Positions 22,011 to 30,231 of a stretch of 30,960 nucleotides of DNA are shown one piece after another. The stretch covers positions 1 to 30,960 of the IMG/VR virus record IMGVR_UViG_3300014720_001820; one strand, written 5' to 3'. The position numbers and the translations under genes were made by a program. Below the pieces are notes generated by a model, which saw nothing but the letters and a program-made list of their open reading frames with translations, did not search any database and was not told the DNA's origin. How positions within the stretch are numbered: the stretch's first letter is position 1; each line of letters begins with the position of its first letter. The stretch is from a virus.

Positions 22011-25000
22011 TTATCTACCTATCGCAATCTCGATCACACCCACTTGATCTGAATCATAATTCTCCAGTGACTTGCCGATCACTGTGCCTGTTTTGATTTC
22101 GCCGTGAGCCGCACATGCAACGCCCGGAACGCTGCTGGATATCAGCATGTCACCTTTGAAAATTTTTCCTATAACCTTACATGGCACTCGACCCTGCAGA
22201 GCCACTGCCACCACTGCACAAGGTGCAGTCATTTGCAATTCTTCATTCATCAAAAATGCTGGCTTGGTGCTGACCACTCCGGCCAATTTGGCATTGGCTT
22301 CACCTATACTGATGGTCACTTCTCTATCACCACCAAACATCACCACTGTGCCTGCATCATACTGCACATCTGCAGTGTAATTCTCTGCCAAGTCAGCGTA
22401 CAATGCTTTGGTGGCTGTGCCGTGGAATGTGGTGGCAAATATGGTGGCATATCTAGCTGAAGCGTTACCAATGGTGTAAACGTTGTCGGTATCCGGATAC
22501 ATGCCTGGGGTCACGCTGGTTGAATCATCAGCATCACCAGCAAATATGAATGGCACATCTCCTGCCAGCACAATACTGATCTTGCCTGCTCCTGCAAACG
22601 AACCACCACCAGTGCCAAATGCAATACCTGTGCCGCCTGCCTCTACCACATCGCTCTCAATAAATTTTGTGAACAAGTGAGGAGTGGCTATGCCCCTGCC
22701 TTCATTGGCACCCAGTGATTGCAGTGTGTCTGCAGTGGGTGAATTGGGCAATGTGCTGCCACCAAACTCAAATTTTCTTCCAGTGAACGCCAGTGTGGTG
22801 CCTGCCACAGTGCTGCCTTGTGCTGTGAGGAAGTCCACATTGCCTCTGGTGGTGAATATGCTGGTATTGGTACCAGTGTTGCTGTCGATCAATTTGAATC
22901 CATCCACTTTCAACTGAGCCACATCCACAATGCCTGTGGCATCTGACTTCACGATGCTGTTGACTTCACCTGTGGTGCTCACATTGGTGATGCCGTAGGT
23001 GCCGGAGCCGGTCTTGATCAATGCCTCTCCTGGATCTGCTGCTGCAAGAATGAGGGTAGTGAAGTCACCATCAGCCAATCCCAATCCATAATTGATCACA
23101 TCTGCATAGCTGATGATGGTGGGAGAACCGGAACCTGCTGTGTTCTTACCAAAAGTTTGATACTGGTTGAGGTCTGGCAAATCTGCCAGATCCACTCCAG
23201 CTGTGGCCAATGTGACCCAACCGTTGGTCACTGTGAAATCTCCGCTGTCAAATGCAGCCAGTCCTAAATCTGCTTGACTGATTCCCACAGCATTGGCACG
23301 TGTGGTGGCAGCGTTCATGGCCAATTTGCTCTGCTGTATGGCTGCGGCTGCGTTCACATCTGCGTTGATGATGCTGCCGGCCACTATTTGCAAGTTTAAA
23401 TCTGTCTGTGCTGTGGTTCTGGTGGCAGTGATTGAGATGTCTGTGCTGCCTGACATAACTCCATTGGCCAATTCATTCATGGGGTCATCTATCACTTGTG
23501 CAGAAACTCCGCCGCCTGTGCTGACAGAATCCAATGTGCTAAAATCAGGACCTGACACCAATGCGTATGTGATGCGTCTTGCATTCAAAGTGCCTGGCAA
23601 TACCACCGATTCATAATCTACGATGGTGGCCACTGAACCAGTGCTGCTGCCAGTGATGGTGTTGCCCACAGCAAACAATCCGCCTGTTTCTGGTGCAGTG
23701 AATATTCTGCGTCTGCCATTGAACACCAATATTTGATTGGCTGCAAAACCTGCGATATCCACGTTTCTTAAATCTTCTATCTGATCGCTGTCATACAAAG
23801 TTGTGTCCACATAGGCCTTGTTGGCAGCATCCAGTGATGTGGTAGGAGCACCCAATGTGATCAGTTTGAATCCACCAGCGCTGATGTTGTTGGTGAATGA
23901 TGTGGTGCCGTCTCTGGCAATGGCTCCTGGTCCAATAGGATTGCCCACCAAAGTGCCTGCTTGAGTGTAGTGCAATCTGCGATCCACATAGCCTCGCACA
24001 GCTGATTCTGTGGGCACTGTGTCGGAAGCATTGTCGGTCATGGCTGAATCTGTTGAAAATTCTGCTGCTATCACACCTCGTTTGAAGCCTAATCCATCCA
24101 AGTTGCTGAGCGCAATGGAAGCTGAGAATGTGACTGATCCAGTGCCTTGATCCACTGTGAAGAATCTACCCACTCTAAACACACCGTCTTGGTCAGTGCT
24201 CACATAGAACACTCTACCTTTGCCTCGTTCATCCACTTCATTTTCCTGAGCAGCCAGTATTGCTGGGTCTCCGAAGATGTTGTTGGGATAATTGCTGTTG
24301 TTGAATGATCCTGTGCCAATATCTAAGAAATCATGTCCGGTGGCTCTGCAGGTGGAAATTTTCACTGTGATGTCTGCATTGGCATTGGCCAACAGTCCGC
24401 AACGCAACACAATGTTTTCTGTGCCAGCGCCTCGCACCAAAGTTTCTTGAATACCTGTTACTGGTCCTGAGATATTAATATTGCTGATATCCACAATGCT
24501 CACAGTGGCATAAGTGCCTCGGTCTATATAACTGGTGACTCTGTGTGTTTTGCCTGCCCAACCAAAACTCATAGCACCTGTGTTCAATCTGGTGATGTCC
24601 AAAGCTTCTGTGATCTGCTCAATGGCCAACACCACGTCGCCTGCAGTGGCTCCCATGGTGGTGCCTGTGCCAGCGTAGGTGTTTAACACAGCTGATGCAG
24701 GTCTGATTTGTAATCTCACAAAGTCAAATGTGGTATCAAAAGAAGCAATCACGTTGTTGGCAGGCAACGCTGTGCCCACTGCATTGGTGACGTTGAATGC
24801 TGTGGTTCTATACACTATATCAGTGGTATCATCATAAAACACCAATGCTGTGCTGGGACGTGTGGGTGACACATTGGCCACTCCACTGAATTGATGTGCT
24901 TGACTGGCTCTGATGGTCACATTCTGTTGATTGGCCAACACTGCTTTGAGTCCTGTGGTGGAGGCGTTGTCAGTGCCTGCAGTGCTGAGATTTAATTTGT

Positions 25001-28000
25001 ACACTGTGCCATCACGTGTGACTGAAGGACCTGTCACTGTGACTGGCGGTGTTAATGTTTCCACACTGGCTATTTCGTATCTTTGTATGCCTAGAGTCAC
25101 AGATGAATCCAAAGGATCGTGATCTATTTCAATTTCGGATCTGTTGTGAGGTATGTATTCCAAATCGTACACATAAACGCTCAATGCCAGCAATGGGTGA
25201 TCATAGGTGGCTCCATCATCATACACCTTGGCCACCTGTGCCATATTGCGTACTAGATCCACATCATCTGGCACTTCCAAAGGATCTGAACCTTGAGCCA
25301 CCAAACCATACACACCGTTGGCATTGCTGCCGTTGAGTGATCTGATCTGTCCACCATTCAGCGCCATGTAGGCAGCATGACAGTAGTAAGTGAATGTGCT
25401 GACCTGTTCAGACAATGCACCATTGGTAACCAAAAGACCATAACCCAAATCGTTCACCTGTGTGAAGTCATTGGCCAACATGGATCTATTGCCTGCTGTC
25501 TGCAGTATGGTGGTGTAAGGTATGGGCGAAGTGATCACAAAACCCAATCCCGCATTGCTGCTGGCATTCAATAATAAAGTTGCTGTGCCTGCTGGTCCGT
25601 CATAATTTTTGATCGCATCCACTTGATATCTGGTTCCATCAATGTAGAACGCAGTGGGAGTGAGTGGTTTTCTTATGAATAATCCTTGACCAGCGTTGCT
25701 GTCCACATCCAATTCGAATGGGTTCACCACATTGGTGATATTGATGGGTATGTTACCGCATGAACCATCCACAAACATACCACCTCGGAATGCCTGAGTG
25801 TTGATGCTGGCAGAGAAGCTGGAACCTGTTTGAATATAAGGTGATTTGTTAAGTACCTGTGAAGCCGGATCCAACACACACATGAATCCACCCTGACCCT
25901 GCGAACTGATATTTCTCAAAATAGTAGCTTCTCCCATGAGGAACATATCCATGTTTCTGTTGTGTTTGGGCGGATTGTATGAGCCATTGAATGCATACAC
26001 CACACGAGCCATCTGTGCAGTGACAATGTTTTTAATGGTTGCAGAAGCAGATGCAATCACTGAGGCATTGATATAGGTAGCAATATAGCTGATGCCTGCT
26101 TGCTCTTGGGCAATCAGTCCTGAGTTGTAGAAGTTGCCTTGCACTTCCAATATTTTTTCATTGCCACCAGTTTTTAAATCTGAGAATATGGCATCCACAA
26201 TGGTACCAGTCTCTCTGCGATTTCTTGCTTCGTTGGCAGCGTTCAACGAGCTGGGACTCAGTAATGAATTCACATAATTCACCACAGCAGTCTGTATAGC
26301 AGGTTTGGCATTTAATATGGTCAAGGCCTGAGTGTCATAGCCACCCACGTTCGTATAATTAACTCCTGTGTTGACCACTGCAGTGGGATCGGCTAGATAG
26401 TGACGTCCAAAGTTGGTGGTGGTCACTGTGAGACCATCTATCACTAGATCTCTGTAGAAATATGTGTTGGCAAACTGAGATTGTGAAATTCTATTCTTGG
26501 GTCGAATGATTACTCGTCTAAATTCATCACCTTTGATGCTGACTCCATCTGGCACTCTGATGGGAAAATCTTCCAGATAGGTACCACTCTCTACTCTTAT
26601 GGTGATGTTGTTGCGTTTGAATTGTGAAGCAAATTCCAAACCTTCACCTACCAAAAACTCCAATGGTTCAATCAATATCACTTCCAATGTGTCCACTGCA
26701 CCACCTGCTGTGACAGAAACAATTCTGCCTATGGCACCAGTGGTCTTGCCTCGGATCAATTTGCCTGGAATCAAATCTTGATTGTTGGGATCGTTCTGAT
26801 CCACATTGCCAAATCCACCGTTGTCAATGGTCAGTGTGTAAGTGCTGCCTTCCACTTCTGGTGGAGCACTGAGGATGCCGTTTTGAATTATGTTGGTTAT
26901 GATGTCAAATTTTGCGTCCACTGATGATCTGCCTGTGTTGTTCACAGTGCTGGGTGCGTCAAAGGTCTGAGTGAATCCCGCATTATAGATTGGTGTCACA
27001 GCAAGATTTTGCAGCACAGTGTTGGTGATGGATTTGGCATAGTTGATGCCTGCCAATGTTTCAGTCAGCTGCTGATTGATGGCCTTGGCGCCGCTGGCGT
27101 TGCTGTAATATCTGATACCTGCCTGAATACTTCTCACATTGGAATTGAGATCTGCCAACACATCGATCACAATACCATCTAAAATATATCCTAAATCTCT
27201 TTCACAGATCAATTCATCGTAGGTAAAGTTGGGATAGGTAGCATTCACAAAGCCTATCATCTGTTTGATAATAAATGTTCTGTTGGCATCTATCAACAAT
27301 TTCACATTGTTGTAACCGCTGCCGCTGGTGACACCTTCTGTGACCACCACTGAATCACTGGCTCCATCATCATAAGTGATGGTTTGAGTGTAAGGCCCCA
27401 ACTCCACCGGAGTGGCCAGCATGATTTCTTCAGCTTTGACACAGGCAGCATTGATAGTTTTGTATGCATAACTGAATGATGTGCCCACCTTGTCTGGTGG
27501 CACGCCTTCCATCCTGTCATCACCTTTAGTGCTCACAAATAAGTTGGTGGCTGAAGAATAACTGGTGTTGTCCACATAAAATTTGGTAGCAGCCTGAAGA
27601 TCATCCGCGCCATTGGGAGCACCTAATCCTGCCAAGTCTCCTGGATGGTCATCAAGATAAAGAGCACCAGTCATGGTGTCTCCTTGACGTCTCACAATGG
27701 ATTCTCTTGGCATGGCTTCATCGCTGAGGAAGAATCCTGCCAGTGTATCATCATAAGCAGCATCAGTGAATGTCTGTACACCTGTGCCACCTGCCACAGT
27801 GATTTTTACTCTGGTAACGTCATCATTGTTGGTGGCTTCAGCAAAACTGGAATGAAAGCTCAATTGATTGGCATTCACATATCTAATGTAGTATGCACTG
27901 CCATTCACCAATCCTGAAGCTGCTGCGCCAGTGGTGTTGTAGATCACTTCTAAACCATTCACACTGGTATCATAACCATGTGCAGTGACCACTGCGTTGC

Positions 28001-28577
28001 CTGCTGTGTAGCTGGAGATAGTCTTGGTATAGGCTGCGGCATCCACAGGTTCACTTCTCACTCTGATCTGACCTGCTGTGCCTGCTGCGCCACCACCCAG
28101 TTTGATATACCTTTGATCTGCATAACCTTTGGTTATGACCAAATCATCTATGGTGATGGCTGTGCCGTGAGTGTTGTTGAAATCTATTGCGGCTTGTGAG
28201 CTGACCACTGCACTACCAACAGGGAATCCATTGGCATTCAAAGGTCCTCCCAGTGTGGGTGAAAGATCATCCACCAACTCACTGCCTGTGTTGGTGATGG
28301 TAATATCACCTGGTGTGGCATAACTGATTGAGATTCCTGTGCCGCCAGTGAGCTCACGCATTTCCAATTCTGTGCCTGTGGTGTTGCTGACGGGAATATT
28401 TCTTATGCCCAACACGTCAGGAGTGTCACTGAGTGATGTGAATGCTATCTGACCACCTGCACCAAACACTGCATACAGTTCCGTGAAGTTTTCATTAGCT
28501 TTCCTAAACGCATCGCGGATACTATCGCCTGTGCCGTCATTGCCCTCTACTCCGATATTGATATTTTGAAATGCCAT
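22011..28577 (-). CDS. Giant tail-fibre/adhesin protein with beta-helix region (2188 aa)
   Basis: The N-terminal 40 residues are the fibre module (INIGVEGNDGTGDSIRDAF ... NENFTELY). The middle is Thr/Asn/Gly/Ala-rich beta sequence. A region near 660-950 (VESGTYLEDFPIRVPDGVS, IRPKNR) looks like a right-handed parallel beta-helix of the pectate-lyase type. Near 1480-1520 is RVGRFFTVDQGTGSVTF, a stretch I recall from marine phage fibres. The last 140 residues (LAENYTADVQYDAGTVVMF, then KLAGVVSTKPAFLMN) form a conserved C-terminal domain possibly related to self-cleaving or assembly domains. It is the largest gene here and probably a long fibre; enzymatic activity is not shown. GGAGA precedes the upstream junction. 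Confidence 0.8.
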   Translation of the reverse strand: MAFQNINIGVEGNDGTGDSIRDAFRKANENFTELYAVFGAGGQIAFTSLSDTPDVLGIRNIPVSNTTGTELEMRELTGGTGISISYATPGDITITNTGSELVDDLSPTLGGPLNANGFPVGSAVVSSQAAIDFNNTHGTAITIDDLVITKGYADQRYIKLGGGAAGTAGQIRVRSEPVDAAAYTKTISSYTAGNAVVTAHGYDTSVNGLEVIYNTTGAAASGLVNGSAYYIRYVNANQLSFHSSFAEATNNDDVTRVKITVAGGTGVQTFTDAAYDDTLAGFFLSDEAMPRESIVRRQGDTMTGALYLDDHPGDLAGLGAPNGADDLQAATKFYVDNTSYSSATNLFVSTKGDDRMEGVPPDKVGTSFSYAYKTINAACVKAEEIMLATPVELGPYTQTITYDDGASDSVVVTEGVTSGSGYNNVKLLIDANRTFIIKQMIGFVNATYPNFTYDELICERDLGYILDGIVIDVLADLNSNVRSIQAGIRYYSNASGAKAINQQLTETLAGINYAKSITNTVLQNLAVTPIYNAGFTQTFDAPSTVNNTGRSSVDAKFDIITNIIQNGILSAPPEVEGSTYTLTIDNGGFGNVDQNDPNNQDLIPGKLIRGKTTGAIGRIVSVTAGGAVDTLEVILIEPLEFLVGEGLEFASQFKRNNITIRVESGTYLEDFPIRVPDGVSIKGDEFRRVIIRPKNRISQSQFANTYFYRDLVIDGLTVTTTNFGRHYLADPTAVVNTGVNYTNVGGYDTQALTILNAKPAIQTAVVNYVNSLLSPSSLNAANEARNRRETGTIVDAIFSDLKTGGNEKILEVQGNFYNSGLIAQEQAGISYIATYINASVIASASATIKNIVTAQMARVVYAFNGSYNPPKHNRNMDMFLMGEATILRNISSQGQGGFMCVLDPASQVLNKSPYIQTGSSFSASINTQAFRGGMFVDGSCGNIPINITNVVNPFELDVDSNAGQGLFIRKPLTPTAFYIDGTRYQVDAIKNYDGPAGTATLLLNASSNAGLGFVITSPIPYTTILQTAGNRSMLANDFTQVNDLGYGLLVTNGALSEQVSTFTYYCHAAYMALNGGQIRSLNGSNANGVYGLVAQGSDPLEVPDDVDLVRNMAQVAKVYDDGATYDHPLLALSVYVYDLEYIPHNRSEIEIDHDPLDSSVTLGIQRYEIASVETLTPPVTVTGPSVTRDGTVYKLNLSTAGTDNASTTGLKAVLANQQNVTIRASQAHQFSGVANVSPTRPSTALVFYDDTTDIVYRTTAFNVTNAVGTALPANNVIASFDTTFDFVRLQIRPASAVLNTYAGTGTTMGATAGDVVLAIEQITEALDITRLNTGAMSFGWAGKTHRVTSYIDRGTYATVSIVDISNINISGPVTGIQETLVRGAGTENIVLRCGLLANANADITVKISTCRATGHDFLDIGTGSFNNSNYPNNIFGDPAILAAQENEVDERGKGRVFYVSTDQDGVFRVGRFFTVDQGTGSVTFSASIALSNLDGLGFKRGVIAAEFSTDSAMTDNASDTVPTESAVRGYVDRRLHYTQAGTLVGNPIGPGAIARDGTTSFTNNISAGGFKLITLGAPTTSLDAANKAYVDTTLYDSDQIEDLRNVDIAGFAANQILVFNGRRRIFTAPETGGLFAVGNTITGSSTGSVATIVDYESVVLPGTLNARRITYALVSGPDFSTLDSVSTGGGVSAQVIDDPMNELANGVMSGSTDISITATRTTAQTDLNLQIVAGSIINADVNAAAAIQQSKLAMNAATTRANAVGISQADLGLAAFDSGDFTVTNGWVTLATAGVDLADLPDLNQYQTFGKNTAGSGSPTIISYADVINYGLGLADGDFTTLILAAADPGEALIKTGSGTYGITNVSTTGEVNSIVKSDATGIVDVAQLKVDGFKLIDSNTGTNTSIFTTRGNVDFLTAQGSTVAGTTLAFTGRKFEFGGSTLPNSPTADTLQSLGANEGRGIATPHLFTKFIESDVVEAGGTGIAFGTGGGSFAGAGKISIVLAGDVPFIFAGDADDSTSVTPGMYPDTDNVYTIGNASARYATIFATTFHGTATKALYADLAENYTADVQYDAGTVVMFGGDREVTISIGEANAKLAGVVSTKPAFLMNEELQMTAPCAVVAVALQGRVPCKVIGKIFKGDMLISSSVPGVACAAHGEIKTGTVIGKSLENYDSDQVGVIEIAIGR

Positions 28578-28580
28578 GTG

Positions 28581-28928
28581 TTATGCTGTCTCCTTTTCAA
28601 AACTGATGCTCTCACCGCAGCCACATGCACTCTTGGCATTGGGATTTTTAATTTGAAATTGTGAACCAAACACTTCATGCACATAGTCCAACTCAGTGCC
28701 CAAGATATACATCACACTGGCAGCATCTATGGTGAACTTGGCTCCATCACCAAAATTCAGCAACTCATCTGAGGGTGCAATTTCTGACTCGTCAGCAAAT
28801 CCCCAATCATATGAATAGCCTGCACAGCCACCACCCTTGATGCTGAGTCTCACGGCATATCTGTCGTTGGTGTGGCACAACTCGCGAATCTTATGAATAG
28901 CTTTTTCAGTAACAGTGATTACAGCCAT
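28581..28928 (-). CDS. A-type iron-sulphur carrier (IscA/HesB-like)
   Basis: The 115-residue product matches the IscA/ErpA/HesB family in length and in its three conserved cysteines: C35 in GGGCAGYSY, and C102 and C104 in CGCGES. The positions are very like those of E. coli IscA (35, 99, 101). A-type carriers hold and pass on Fe-S clusters to target proteins. Similar genes occur in some marine T4-like phages. It lies between the giant fibre gene (3-nt gap, with GGAGA before the fibre start) and a divergent zinc-ribbon gene, and has its own late-promoter motif. Confidence 0.92.
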   Translation of the reverse strand: MAVITVTEKAIHKIRELCHTNDRYAVRLSIKGGGCAGYSYDWGFADESEIAPSDELLNFGDGAKFTIDAASVMYILGTELDYVHEVFGSQFQIKNPNAKSACGCGESISFEKETA

Positions 28929-28949
28929 GTGTTTCCGTTCTGTTTCAAT

Positions 28950-28956
28950 TATTTAT
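28950..28956 (-). promoter_or_regulatory. Late-promoter motif ATAAATA for the Fe-S carrier gene
   Basis: AATAAATAATTG on the minus strand, 21 nt before the ATG at 28928; CGGAAA serves as a weak ribosome-binding site. It is back to back with the plus-strand motif at 28978. Confidence 0.55.
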
Positions 28957-28977
28957 TAAAAAAACACAAATCCTAAT

Positions 28978-28984
28978 GTAAATA
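28978..28984 (+). promoter_or_regulatory. Late-promoter-like motif GTAAATA, 7 nt before ATG
   Basis: The plus strand reads TGTAAATAC and then reaches the ATG at 28992; the 7-nt space (CAACTGC) has no ribosome-binding site. Confidence 0.4.
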
Positions 28985-28991
28985 CAACTGC

Positions 28992-29279
28992 ATGTTCATA
29001 GAAAAAATTACAAAAAAACGTCTTACTGAACGCATCAGTAAACTGGGCACAAAACACACCTGTGTGCGGCACAAAACCTACTATAGGTTTCAGTGCGACA
29101 GCTGCCACACCCAGTTCGAACGCGAGAAAGGCAGCATAGCTGTCAAACGCATCAGCAATGATTACAAGCATGTGTGTGGTGCATGTGATCCCAAGCGTTT
29201 TGCCCAGAAACAAGGTGTGCGCCAGCGCAAAATACTGGACATGAATGTCAGCAGTGACACTCCTATAGATAAACTGTGA
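28992..29279 (+). CDS. Small zinc-ribbon protein conserved in marine T4-like phages (95 aa)
   Basis: The product begins MFIEKITKKRLTERISKLG and carries two CxxC pairs (C35/C38 in QCDSCHTQF and C57/C60 in CGACDPKR) about 18 residues apart, as in a zinc ribbon or treble clef. Related proteins with nearly the same opening are, as I recall, common in marine T4-like phages, without known function; a nucleic-acid-binding role is likely from the fold. It is one of two plus-strand genes. Its TGA is directly abutted by the stop of the convergent SOD gene with no spacer. Confidence 0.75.
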   Translation: MFIEKITKKRLTERISKLGTKHTCVRHKTYYRFQCDSCHTQFEREKGSIAVKRISNDYKHVCGACDPKRFAQKQGVRQRKILDMNVSSDTPIDKL

Positions 29280-29849
29280 TTATTTGGTGTTCAAACGGTC
29301 GTTGATCACTGACCAATTGATTATTTTTAAAATATTTGTGATGTATCTTTTTTTAGCATCTTTGGCAGGCACATAATCCATAAAACTATGCTCCCACATA
29401 TCTATGGGCATCAATATGTCTGTGCGATAGGTTTGATTGGGAGTGGTTTTGATTTCTCCGGATCGAGCCAAGTACACCCATCCTGATCCTTGCAGTTTCA
29501 TTGTGGTCAACAGTAATGTTTCTTTGAAACTATCATAATCTTTGTGATGAGTGTTTATGAATTCTTTTATTGTGCCCTGTGGCAGATTGCTGCCTCGAGG
29601 CGCTTGCAATTGAGCCCAAAATAAATTGTGCAATTTAGCACCACCATAATTGAAATCTGCATCACCTTCACCTGCGTTGTATCTGTTCACATATCCTCGA
29701 CTCAGCACACCATAGTGATATTCCACATTGGCTCGGCTTAGAACAGGATCCAAATCACCCATGCCATAAGGCAATGTTTCTAACACTAATGTTTTTTCAC
29801 GTGATTGTTTGGCTTCAAATAGTTGAATCCATTGTTTCATGTCCTGCAT
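29280..29849 (-). CDS. Fe/Mn superoxide dismutase with capsid-targeting-like N-terminus
   Basis: Residues 25-185 match the Fe/Mn SOD fold: LPYGMGDLDP, then VEYHYG (ligand H45), AKLHNLFW (H74), the GSGWVYL stretch (121-127), and PIDMWEHSF (D150 and H154), ending in IINW. All four metal ligands are present, so it should convert superoxide to oxygen and peroxide. The His of the usual GKHH gate is absent, while Y53, at the family's Tyr34 position, is kept. Iron or manganese cannot be told. The first 20 residues are extra: MKQWIQLFEA (4-13) resembles the T4 internal-protein capsid-targeting peptide MKTYQEFIAEA, with LFE/A (10-13) fitting the gp21 protease rule. A late-promoter motif ends 5 nt before the ATG. 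Confidence 0.9.
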   Translation of the reverse strand: MQDMKQWIQLFEAKQSREKTLVLETLPYGMGDLDPVLSRANVEYHYGVLSRGYVNRYNAGEGDADFNYGGAKLHNLFWAQLQAPRGSNLPQGTIKEFINTHHKDYDSFKETLLLTTMKLQGSGWVYLARSGEIKTTPNQTYRTDILMPIDMWEHSFMDYVPAKDAKKRYITNILKIINWSVINDRLNTK

Positions 29850-29854
29850 GTCAG

Positions 29855-29861
29855 TATTTAT
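29855..29861 (-). promoter_or_regulatory. Late-promoter motif ATAAATA for the SOD gene, 5 nt before ATG
   Basis: The minus strand reads AATAAATAC then reaches the ATG at 29849; with T4 late geometry transcription would start at the A of the ATG. No ribosome-binding site is possible in between. The 24 nt beyond it (29862-29885) hold no other recognised signal. Confidence 0.55.
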
Positions 29862-29885
29862 TACAAATGTGAGCTTAAAATAATA

Positions 29886-30230
29886 TTAGGTGGTATTTTC
29901 GTTTGAGTTTTCAGATTCTTCTGATTCTATCTTTTTGGGTGCCTGTGTGGGTAACCCTGCTCGATCAAACCATCTGCCATCTGCAGTTTCATACACATAG
30001 GATCTAAAGGCTTCACCTTGATTGTTCAGCATTTTGATGAATCGCTGAGTGATTTTTCCTTGATAATAGCTGTTGTCCTGGTTGATTAGATACACTGATC
30101 CGTGGAAGTCGCTGTAAATTCTGTCTCCACCAAGGTTGCTGACCAACACGCCCTCAATCTTTTGCTGGCAAGGTTCTTTCTCAGTGATCTCTTTTAATTT
30201 TTGCAGCAGTTGTTTGGTCTTCTCACTCAT
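29886..30230 (-). CDS. Hypothetical protein (114 aa)
   Basis: A soluble protein with a helical charged start (KTKQLLQKLKEITEKE), a beta-rich centre (VLVSNLGGDRIYSDF, SVYLIN), and a Ser/Glu/Asn-rich tail that is probably disordered. I recognise no motif or family. Its ATG lies 1 nt after the UV-endonuclease stop (TAAcATG), so the two are likely translated together. Function unknown. Confidence 0.6.
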   Translation of the reverse strand: MSEKTKQLLQKLKEITEKEPCQQKIEGVLVSNLGGDRIYSDFHGSVYLINQDNSYYQGKITQRFIKMLNNQGEAFRSYVYETADGRWFDRAGLPTQAPKKIESEESENSNENTT

Positions 30231-30231
30231 G

